A DNA stretch of 26,216 nucleotides from CAIMMJ01 sp037131955 (GTDB lineage: Bacteria; Bacteroidota; Bacteroidia; UBA4408), in assembly GCA_037131955.1 (NCBI GenBank), contig JBAXQC010000041.1, forward strand, positions 1-26,216. The letters run 5' to 3'. Position numbers and translations under genes: made by a program. A model generated the notes under the pieces. That model had not been told where the DNA came from and made no database searches. It saw nothing but the letters and a program-made list of their open reading frames with translations. Every line of letters begins with the position of its first letter. The stretch's first letter is position 1. Shown here piece after piece: positions 14,436 through 21,605 of the stretch.

Positions 14436-17132
14436 ATGAAAATTAAAATAGGAATATTTTTTGGTGGACAATCACGAGAAAGAGAGGTATCTTTTGCAGG
14501 AGGTAGAACTGTTTACGACAACCTAAACAAAAGTATTTTTGAAGCTGTACCAATTTTTATTGATTCGTTTGGAAACTTTGTTTTGCTCAACTGGCAATTA
14601 ATATACAAAGGAAGTATTAGAGATTTTTTTCCACCTGTAGAATTTTTAACTGAAAGCAAAAACGAATTTCAAATATACCAAGAATCACTTTTTTCTGCTG
14701 ATGATAAGAACAATCTTGAAATGTTAGCTAAAATTGGGAAAGTGTTATCTGCCAATGAGCTAAAAGATATAATTGATTTTGCATTTTTATGTTTACACGG
14801 ACCTTACGGCGAAGATGGAAAAATTCAGGGGTTGTTTGAATATTTAAATATCCCTTACAGTGGAAGTGGAATTTTTTCTTCCTGTATTGGAATAGATAAA
14901 ACAATTCAAAAAAAATTAATGACAGCCGCCGGTTTTAATAGTCCGGAATATATTGTTATAGAAAGTAGAAACGAGTTTGATAATTCTAATCGTGAAATTT
15001 TGGAGTTGGCCAAAGCAAAAATTGGCTTTCCAATGGTAATAAAGTCTGCTACTCAAGGCTCTTCTATTGGCGTTTCAATAATAAACAAAGAAGAAGAATT
15101 TATTGCTGCTGTAGAAAAAAGTTTTTTTGTAAGAAAGATAGATAAAACTACATGGCAACAATTAGAGTATGCAAAAAAGGTAGAATGGGTAAGGCTTTGT
15201 TCGGATATAAGAGAAGGTATTGGTATGCCACTTTTATTAAAAACCAGCAGCCTAGAAAAAGAAATTTATCATCCCGAAGAGTTGCTATCTGAATTAGAAC
15301 AACAGTTTGATAAAAATAATTCCATCATTGAGCTCATTGCATTTGACGGAGAACAAAAAGTATTGATTGAAGCATTTGTAAAAGGAAAAGAATTTTCTTG
15401 TATAGTAATCGAGGATATTAATAATGGAAATCATGCCATTGCACTGCCGCCAACAGAAATTGTAAAATCAACTCAACTTTTTGATTACCGTTCTAAATAT
15501 TTACCAGGGCTTTCTCGAAAAGTTACACCCATAAATATAGAAACTTCAAAAATTGAAACCATTAGAAAAGAATGTGAAAAGCTGTTTAAATTTTTTGCAT
15601 TTGATGTGTATGCCAGAATAGATGGATTCATAAGCGATGATGGCAAAATATTTTTAAACGACCCTAATACAACTAGTGGAATGATGCCATCTTCTTTCTT
15701 CTTTCATCAAGCAGCAGAAATAGGATTAAACCCATCACAATTCCTAACCTATATTATTTCAAAATCTCTAGAAAAAAGATTTTTACAAAGCAAAAGTCCC
15801 GTTAGTTACAAAAACACAATTCTTAAATTAGAATCCCTAATAAAATTAGAACGAGAAGAAAATACCAATAAAAAGAAAGTAGCGGTAATCCTAGGTGGTT
15901 ACTCTTCTGAGCGACATATATCAGTAGAAAGTGGCAGAAATATTTATGAAAAACTATCCTCCTCCTCTAAATATTATCCAATACCCATTTTCTTGAGTGG
16001 TAATGAAAATGAATTTAGCTTGTATGAAATTCCAATAAACTTACTATTAAAAGACAATGCAGATGACATTAAAGAAAAATTAAACAATTTGGAAAAACAT
16101 GCCATCACAAAAAAAATAATGGAGGAATGTAAAAATGTATCTGAAAAATTTATTGGAAAAAAATTGACAGAATATCCAAAACCAATTTCATTTAATGAGT
16201 TAGGAAAATCATTTGATTCCGTTTTTATTGCCTTGCATGGAAGACCTGGAGAAGACGGAGCATTGCAAAAGGAGTTAGAAAAAGTAGGTTTGCCTTATAA
16301 TGGTTCTAAAGAGGACAGTGCTGGTGTAACAATAAACAAATTTGAAACCAACGAAATATTAATGAAAAACGGATTTTTGTGTGCCAAACATGCAAAAGTT
16401 TCCGGAAAAGATTGGCAAGAAAATTCATCGGTCGTAATTTATCAACTAGAACAAGAATTAAATTATCCATTTATTGCAAAACCCGTTGATGATGGTTGCA
16501 GCAGTGCTGTAAGAAAAATAAAAAACAAAACAGAATTAATTGCTTTTGCCCAATTAATTTTTAGGCAACAAGAGGAGCTTTTAGTCAATCAAGCTGGCTT
16601 ACTAAAAGTAAAACTTAACGAGGAATTTCCAATAAAAAAAGAGTTTTTAGTAGAAGAATTAATTTCAAAAAAAGATGCAAAACATTTTATAGAAATTACC
16701 ATTGGCTTGCTCACAAAATACAACTCTAAAAACCAAATTGAGTATGAAATTTTTGAAGCATCGGAAGCTTTGTCTGAAGGAGAAATACTAAGTTTAGAAG
16801 AGAAATTTTTAGCAGGTCAAGGCCAAAATATAACTCCTGCTAGGTATGATTTAAACGATGAGCAAAGGCAAAAATACTCTAACATTGTTAAACTAGAAAT
16901 TGAAAAAGCTGCCAGAGTTTTAAACATACAAGGCTATGCAAGAATAGATGCATTTGTAAGAATATTTGAAAATAAAAAAGTAGAAGTTATTTTTATAGAA
17001 GTAAATTCATTGCCGGGAATGACACCCGCAACTTGTATTTTTCACCAAACAGCAATTCAAGGTTATACTCCTTATGATTTTATTGATAGAATAATGGAAT
17101 TTGGGATGCAAAGAAAAAAACAACTCTCGTAA
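14436..17132 (+). CDS. Tandem (double-length) D-alanine--D-alanine ligase homologue
   Basis: An 898-residue protein made of two complete Ddl-like units, about 1-460 and 478-898; a normal Ddl has 300-370 residues. Unit 1 shows GGQSREREVS (Glu15), LHGPYGEDGKIQG, the ATP-grasp loop QGSSIGV (208-213), LPPTEIV followed by FDYRSKYLPG, and the Mg-binding end NDPN (408-411), where Asp409 replaces the usual Glu of ExN. Unit 2 shows GGYSSERHIS (Glu492), LHGRPGEDGALQ, a diverged loop GCSSAV (687-692), no clear PPTEI/DYxxKY segment, and a canonical EVNSLPGMT (Glu855, Asn857). The family joins D-alanine (or D-Ala with another D-residue) for peptidoglycan. Whether one or both units are active is not known. 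It is followed with TAATG overlap by a deoxynucleoside kinase. Confidence 0.9.
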   Translation: MKIKIGIFFGGQSREREVSFAGGRTVYDNLNKSIFEAVPIFIDSFGNFVLLNWQLIYKGSIRDFFPPVEFLTESKNEFQIYQESLFSADDKNNLEMLAKIGKVLSANELKDIIDFAFLCLHGPYGEDGKIQGLFEYLNIPYSGSGIFSSCIGIDKTIQKKLMTAAGFNSPEYIVIESRNEFDNSNREILELAKAKIGFPMVIKSATQGSSIGVSIINKEEEFIAAVEKSFFVRKIDKTTWQQLEYAKKVEWVRLCSDIREGIGMPLLLKTSSLEKEIYHPEELLSELEQQFDKNNSIIELIAFDGEQKVLIEAFVKGKEFSCIVIEDINNGNHAIALPPTEIVKSTQLFDYRSKYLPGLSRKVTPINIETSKIETIRKECEKLFKFFAFDVYARIDGFISDDGKIFLNDPNTTSGMMPSSFFFHQAAEIGLNPSQFLTYIISKSLEKRFLQSKSPVSYKNTILKLESLIKLEREENTNKKKVAVILGGYSSERHISVESGRNIYEKLSSSSKYYPIPIFLSGNENEFSLYEIPINLLLKDNADDIKEKLNNLEKHAITKKIMEECKNVSEKFIGKKLTEYPKPISFNELGKSFDSVFIALHGRPGEDGALQKELEKVGLPYNGSKEDSAGVTINKFETNEILMKNGFLCAKHAKVSGKDWQENSSVVIYQLEQELNYPFIAKPVDDGCSSAVRKIKNKTELIAFAQLIFRQQEELLVNQAGLLKVKLNEEFPIKKEFLVEELISKKDAKHFIEITIGLLTKYNSKNQIEYEIFEASEALSEGEILSLEEKFLAGQGQNITPARYDLNDEQRQKYSNIVKLEIEKAARVLNIQGYARIDAFVRIFENKKVEVIFIEVNSLPGMTPATCIFHQTAIQGYTPYDFIDRIMEFGMQRKKQLS

Positions 17133-17773
17133 TGTTGTATCCTTTTATTGCAATTGAAGGAAATATTGGAGCTGGCAAAACTTCTCTTACCAAGTTATTA
17201 GCAAAAGAAAAGTCAAGCAAATTAATTTTAGAACAATTTGAGGACAACTCTTTTCTGCCAAAGTTTTACAACAATCCCGAAAAATATTCCTTTCCTTTAG
17301 AACTTTCATTTTTAGCGGAAAGGTACCAACAATTAAAAACTGAAACTTCGCAAAACTCTTTGTTTGAGCAACAAATATTTTCTGATTATTTTATTTATAA
17401 GTGTTTAATATTTGCACAAGCAAACTTACCAGTTGATGAATTTAAATTGTATCAAGAGTTTTTTAATATCGTAATTTCCAACATAAGAATTCCAGATTTA
17501 TTGGTTTATTTATATGTTGATATTGACGTGTTATTAAACAACATTAAAAAACGAGGAAGGGATTACGAACAAAATATAAAAGCAGAATATTTAATTAATA
17601 TTCAAAAAGGATATATAAACTTTTTTGAACAGTTTTCTAAAATAGAAAAAACAAGAATTCTTTTACTCGACGTTAGTAAAATTGATTTTATTACGAATAA
17701 AAATGATTTAAAGAAAATAGAAAACTCAATTTTTAAAGAATACAACTATGGCTTACATAGAGTACTTTTATAA
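17132..17773 (+). CDS. Deoxynucleoside kinase
   Basis: A 213-residue P-loop kinase of the deoxynucleoside kinase family (dAK/dGK/dCK type), phosphorylating deoxynucleosides for DNA precursor salvage. The Walker A motif GNIGAGKTS is at 10-18, preceded by the family-typical FIAIE. LEQFEDNSFLPKFY is the conserved substrate-contact segment after beta-2. FSDYFIYKCLIFA occupies the position of the DRS motif. The LID is KKRGRDYEQNI, with the arginines that bind phosphate, followed by YLINIQKGYINFFEQF. Its ATG shares one base with the stop of the ddl gene (TAATG), so translation is probably coupled. It ends 112 nt before the next gene. Substrate preference (purine or pyrimidine) cannot be read with confidence. 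Confidence 0.92.
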   Translation: MLYPFIAIEGNIGAGKTSLTKLLAKEKSSKLILEQFEDNSFLPKFYNNPEKYSFPLELSFLAERYQQLKTETSQNSLFEQQIFSDYFIYKCLIFAQANLPVDEFKLYQEFFNIVISNIRIPDLLVYLYVDIDVLLNNIKKRGRDYEQNIKAEYLINIQKGYINFFEQFSKIEKTRILLLDVSKIDFITNKNDLKKIENSIFKEYNYGLHRVLL

Positions 17774-17885
17774 AGTTTAATTGCCAATTTTGCACTTATA
17801 CATTTTAATAAAATTCTATTTTTAGCAAATGATTTTTGGATACAATCGCAATTTTTAGTAAGATTGTTATCAATAAATAATAACA
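17774..17885 (+). promoter_or_regulatory. Leader region with alternative hairpins before the five-gene run
   Basis: This 112-nt gap holds a possible promoter: TATTTTTA at 17817-17824, one mismatch to TAnnTTTG, with TTTG at 17789-17792 (24-nt spacer, long). Downstream of it are three complementary segments. GATACAATC (17839-17847) can pair with GATTGTTATC (17862-17871, one bulge). The same central segment, as ATTGTTAT (17863-17870), can instead pair perfectly with ATAACAAT (17880-17887), which includes the first two bases of the ATG. The two hairpins exclude each other. This could be a translational switch or chance in AT-rich sequence. Confidence 0.35.
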
Positions 17886-18512
17886 ATGAAGAAAACGAAG
17901 GCTTTTTATTTGATTCTACTGCTCTTATTTTTTGTAAGTGCAATAGATAATTTTACATACTCGCAGGCAAAGAAAGGCAATTCATCCAAAAATGTAGAAG
18001 AGGACGACGAGGAACAAGAGGGTAAATTGCCCGAGGGATTTACACAAGACGACAAAATTCACTATTTAGAAATGCAATGTGAAGTAACCGAACCCACCAA
18101 AGAAAATGGGAAAATATCTTCTGTAGTAGTTCCTGTTGTTCTTTTTAGAATTTACGATGACAAAGGTGCTCTAATAAAAGCCGTTTTTGCCGATGAAAAG
18201 GGGAAGTGTAAATTTAGATTAGGCTTTCAAAAGAAATATAAAATTATAATTTCTCGTAAAGGATTTTACTCCAAAATTCTTAGTATCGATACAAAAATTC
18301 CTACTGATTTAAACACGGCATATATCTTCCCTGCCGATATTACATTTTATAGAGAGCAAGAAAAACTTGATGCTAAGATTTTTAAAGAACCCATTGCAAT
18401 AATTGTATTTAGCTCAAAAACTAAACAGTTTGAATACGATAATTTATACAGCAAAAAGTTGGATTACGATTTAAAGAAAATTAAAACAGAATATTTAAAG
18501 CTTCTAAAATAA
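17886..18512 (+). CDS. Secreted protein of unknown function with a carboxypeptidase-like beta domain
   Basis: A 208-residue protein I do not recognise as a named family. The N-terminus is a signal peptide (basic MKKTK, hydrophobic 6-19, cleavage probably after YSQ or TYS near residue 26). It is followed by a highly charged linker with an acidic run (EEDDEEQEG). Residues ~55-150 look like a small beta-sandwich of the carboxypeptidase-regulatory type: VPVVLFRIYDDKGALIKAVF, ADEKGKCKFRL, YKIIISRKGFYSK, then a mention of TKIPTDLN. Similar modules precede or accompany outer-membrane and OmpA-like Bacteroidota proteins. The C-terminal ~50 residues are charged and probably helical. It is likely periplasmic. 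The gene is first in a run of five closely spaced genes, one nt before pyrC, and its start codon lies inside a possible leader hairpin. Confidence 0.75.
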   Translation: MKKTKAFYLILLLLFFVSAIDNFTYSQAKKGNSSKNVEEDDEEQEGKLPEGFTQDDKIHYLEMQCEVTEPTKENGKISSVVVPVVLFRIYDDKGALIKAVFADEKGKCKFRLGFQKKYKIIISRKGFYSKILSIDTKIPTDLNTAYIFPADITFYREQEKLDAKIFKEPIAIIVFSSKTKQFEYDNLYSKKLDYDLKKIKTEYLKLLK

Positions 18513-18513
18513 A

Positions 18514-19851
18514 ATGCCTACGTTAATAAAAAATGGACTTGTTGTAAATGAAGGAAAAATATCAAAAAATGATGTATTAATTGATGGAGAATTTATCAAA
18601 GACATCATTCCAAATGGAAGTTATATTGGAAATGCTAAGGAAATAGATGCTACTGGACTTCATATTTTTCCCGGAATTATAGACGACCAAGTTCATTTTA
18701 GAGAACCTGGCCTAACACACAAAGGAGATATTTATACAGAATCAAGAGCTGCGGTTGCAGGAGGAATAACTTCCTTTATGGAAATGCCAAACACTGTTCC
18801 AAGTGCGCTAACAAAAGACCTTTTAGAACAAAAATACGCTATAGCTGCAGAAAAATCTCTTGCAAACTATTCCTTTTTTATGGGTACATCTAATACCAAC
18901 TTAAAAGATGTTTTAGAAACAGACCCTAGAAATGTTTGCGGAATAAAAATATTTATGGGTTCATCAACTGGCGACATGCTGGTAGATAATAAAGAAAGTT
19001 TGGAAGCAATTTTCAGAGAAAGTAAAATGCTAATTGCTACCCATTGCGAAGACGATCCTATGATAAAAAACAATTTAGAACTTTTTAAAACAAGATTCGG
19101 AAGTGCTATACCGTTTGAATTTCATCCAGAAATTAGAAGCCGTGAAGCATGTTTTAAATCCTCTTCCTTTGCGGCTAATATGGCACAAAAGCACAATACA
19201 AGGTTGCACATTTTGCACATAAGCACAAAAGACGAATTAGAATTGTTCACCAATAAAATTCCTTTAAAGGACAAAAAAATTACTTCCGAAGCTTGCATTC
19301 ATCATTTATGGTTTTGTAAAAAAGACTACCAAACAAAAAAAGGATTTATAAAATGGAATCCTGCTGTAAAAGATGAAAGCGATAGGGATGCAATTCTTAA
19401 TGCAGTAATTGATGATACTATTGACGTGGTTGCAACCGATCATGCACCTCATACCATTGAAGAAAAGTCAAGAGATTATCTTAATTGTCCAAGCGGTGGA
19501 CCACTAGTGCAACACGCCTTAGTGGCTATGTTGGAATTGCATCACCAGCAAAAAATTAGCCTGGAAAAAATTGCAGATAAAATGTCCCACAAAGTAGCTG
19601 AACTGTTTGCAATTGAAAAAAGAGGGTTTATTAAACAAGGTTTTTATGCCGATTTAGCACTTGTAGATTTAAATAATCCTTGGATGGTAAACAAATCCAA
19701 TATTCTATATAAAAGTGGCTGGAGTCCATTTGAAGGTCAAGAATTTAAATCTAAAGTGATACATACTTTTGTAAATGGTAACCATGCATATAATAATGGA
19801 ACAATAAACGAAAACAACCGAGGAAAGCGGTTACTATTTGATAGAAAATAA
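18514..19851 (+). CDS. pyrC: Dihydroorotase
   Basis: A 445-residue amidohydrolase that interconverts carbamoyl-aspartate and dihydroorotate, step three of pyrimidine synthesis. Motifs: LHIFPGIIDDQVHFREPG (Q59-V-H61-F-R63), carboxylated Lys145 in CGIKIFMGSSTGDM, His177 (ATHCEDD), His235 (LHIST), and Asp309/His310/His313 in ATDHAPH. The N- and C-terminal strands form the usual small beta domain. The first His of the amidohydrolase HxH metal motif is Gln here; from memory this DDQVHFR form is shared by dihydroorotases of other Bacteroidota, so it is a lineage trait, not damage. Related enzymes (allantoinase, hydantoinase) are less likely given the EPGLTHKGD segment. It begins one nt after the upstream stop and ends two nt before purD. 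Confidence 0.93.
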   Translation: MPTLIKNGLVVNEGKISKNDVLIDGEFIKDIIPNGSYIGNAKEIDATGLHIFPGIIDDQVHFREPGLTHKGDIYTESRAAVAGGITSFMEMPNTVPSALTKDLLEQKYAIAAEKSLANYSFFMGTSNTNLKDVLETDPRNVCGIKIFMGSSTGDMLVDNKESLEAIFRESKMLIATHCEDDPMIKNNLELFKTRFGSAIPFEFHPEIRSREACFKSSSFAANMAQKHNTRLHILHISTKDELELFTNKIPLKDKKITSEACIHHLWFCKKDYQTKKGFIKWNPAVKDESDRDAILNAVIDDTIDVVATDHAPHTIEEKSRDYLNCPSGGPLVQHALVAMLELHHQQKISLEKIADKMSHKVAELFAIEKRGFIKQGFYADLALVDLNNPWMVNKSNILYKSGWSPFEGQEFKSKVIHTFVNGNHAYNNGTINENNRGKRLLFDRK

Positions 19852-19853
19852 AA

Positions 19854-21131
19854 ATGAATGTATTAATTATTGGCTCCGGAGGCAGAGAAAGTGCTTTTGC
19901 ACATGCCATAAAAAAAAGTAATTTTCTAACTACGTTATTTGTTGCACCCGGAAATGGTGGCACTGCAAAAATTGCCGAAAACGTTAATCTGCAAGAAAAT
20001 GATTTTGAAGGAATTTCGCACTTTTGCAAACAAAACAAAATAGAATTAATACTTATTGGCCCTGAAGTTCCGCTTGTAAATGGAATTAGAGATTTTTTGG
20101 AAAAGGACATTGAATTAAAAAATTTATTAATTATTGGCCCAGGAAAAACGGGAGCACAACTTGAAGGAAGCAAAGCCTTCAGCAAGGAATTTATGCTAAA
20201 GTACAAAATTCCCACTGCTGCTTACAAAACTTTTAGCGAGTTAAATATTAATGAATCAGATGTTTTTTTAGATAGCCTTAGCCCTCCTTACGTTTTAAAA
20301 GCCGATGGACCTGCAGCAGGCAAAGGTGTTTTAATTATTGATAATTTAATTGAGGCAAAAAAAGAATTAAGGGAAATGATTCTTGATAAAAAATTTGGTG
20401 AATCATCTTCACAAGTTGTGATTGAAGAATTTTTAAGTGGAATAGAAGTTTCTATGTTTGTGCTCACTGACGGCGAATCATACGTAATCTTGCCAGAGGC
20501 CAAAGATTATAAGCGAATTGGAGACAACGATACCGGATTAAATACTGGTGGCATGGGAGCTGTTTCTCCTGTGTATTTTGTAGATGAAAAATTTACAGAT
20601 AAAGTTATTCAACAAATTATCAATCCAACAATAGCCGGACTAAAAAATGAAAATATCTCTTATACGGGATTTATCTTTTTTGGATTAATAAACTGCAATG
20701 GTCAGCCAAAAGTAATTGAATACAACTGCCGAATGGGAGACCCGGAAACAGAAGCAGTTTTGCCAAGAATTAAATCAGATTTTTTAAAACTTCTTATAAA
20801 TTGCGGAACAAGTAATTTAAGAGAAACTGTCTTAGATATAGACAATCGTACATCCTTAACCGTTGTATTAGCTTCGGGTGGTTATCCTGCCGCATTTGAA
20901 AAAGGTTATCCTATTTCAGGAATAGAAACAGTGGAACATTCCTTAGTTTTTGAAGCAGGAACAAAAGCAGATAACAATGTTACAACAACAAATGGCGGTA
21001 GGGTAATGGCTCTAACTTCTTTGGCAAGTGATACAAATCAAGCCAGAGAAAAAATTTACCATGACATTGAAAAAATAAATTACACAAAAAAATATTTTAG
21101 AACCGATATCGGAAAAGATTTAATAAATTAA
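19854..21131 (+). CDS. purD: Phosphoribosylamine--glycine ligase (GAR synthetase)
   Basis: A 425-residue ATP-grasp ligase joining glycine to 5-phosphoribosylamine, the second step of purine synthesis. The N-terminal domain shows IIGSGGRESAFAHAI (the common His after GGRE is Ser here) and APGNGGTAKIAENV. The central ATP-grasp has KADGPAAGKGVLI, VIEEFLSGIEVSMFVLTDG, and DYKRIGDNDTGLNTGGMGAVSP. The metal-binding and catalytic end is EYNCRMGDPETEAVLPRI, followed by the C-terminal domain with ASGGYPAAFEKGYPI and GGRVMALTSLA. Length and order are normal for PurD. ATG begins two nt after pyrC stops, so one transcript encodes pyrimidine and purine pathway enzymes. Confidence 0.97.
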   Translation: MNVLIIGSGGRESAFAHAIKKSNFLTTLFVAPGNGGTAKIAENVNLQENDFEGISHFCKQNKIELILIGPEVPLVNGIRDFLEKDIELKNLLIIGPGKTGAQLEGSKAFSKEFMLKYKIPTAAYKTFSELNINESDVFLDSLSPPYVLKADGPAAGKGVLIIDNLIEAKKELREMILDKKFGESSSQVVIEEFLSGIEVSMFVLTDGESYVILPEAKDYKRIGDNDTGLNTGGMGAVSPVYFVDEKFTDKVIQQIINPTIAGLKNENISYTGFIFFGLINCNGQPKVIEYNCRMGDPETEAVLPRIKSDFLKLLINCGTSNLRETVLDIDNRTSLTVVLASGGYPAAFEKGYPISGIETVEHSLVFEAGTKADNNVTTTNGGRVMALTSLASDTNQAREKIYHDIEKINYTKKYFRTDIGKDLIN

Positions 21132-21143
21132 AAATTAAAACCT

Positions 21144-21602
21144 ATGGCATTACTAAATATTTTTAGTGTAGAAGAAACCACTAATGTAATTGAAAGAGTA
21201 AACAAGCTTACTAATTTAACCCAACCTGTTTGGGGAAAAATGAATGTAGCACAAATGCTTGCTCATGTTTGCGTAAGCTATGAAATGGTATATGAAAACA
21301 AACACAAAGCTCCACCTGCGGTAATGAAATTTATTTTAAAATATTTTCTAAAGAAATCTATTGTTGGCGAAGGACCTTATAAAAAAAACAGCCAAACTGC
21401 ACCGGCATTTTTAATTACTGATGAAAGAGATTTTAACCATGAAAAACAAAGGTTAATCTCCTACCTACAAAAAACACAAGAATTAGGTGAAACCTATTTT
21501 GATGGAAAAGAATCTTTGTCTTTTGGCAAATTAAATAAAACCGAGTGGAATAACTTGTTTTGGAAACACATGGATCATCATCTTAAACAATTTGGGAAAT
21601 AG
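21144..21602 (+). CDS. DUF1569 family protein (DinB-like fold)
   Basis: A 152-residue protein matching DUF1569 in pattern. VIERVNKLTNLTQPVWGKMNVAQMLAHV carries the first conserved His of the DinB/YfiT-like four-helix bundle. ALKTP-like central residues are replaced by KSIVGEGPYKKNSQTAPAF, and the C-terminal WKHMDHHLKQFG supplies the paired His. In the DinB superfamily three His residues bind a metal; here H42-region and the HMDHH cluster are the candidates. The function is unknown; many relatives act as thiol- or metal-dependent transferases. There is no signal peptide, so it is cytosolic. It lies 12 nt after purD and 3 nt before the receptor gene, within the same likely transcript. Confidence 0.82.
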   Translation: MALLNIFSVEETTNVIERVNKLTNLTQPVWGKMNVAQMLAHVCVSYEMVYENKHKAPPAVMKFILKYFLKKSIVGEGPYKKNSQTAPAFLITDERDFNHEKQRLISYLQKTQELGETYFDGKESLSFGKLNKTEWNNLFWKHMDHHLKQFGK

Positions 21603-21605
21603 TAA

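Noticed and set aside
19751..20215. 154-codon open frame on the minus strand across the pyrC-purD junction
   Set aside because: It is antisense to conserved PyrC and PurD segments and shows no recognisable domain or start context.
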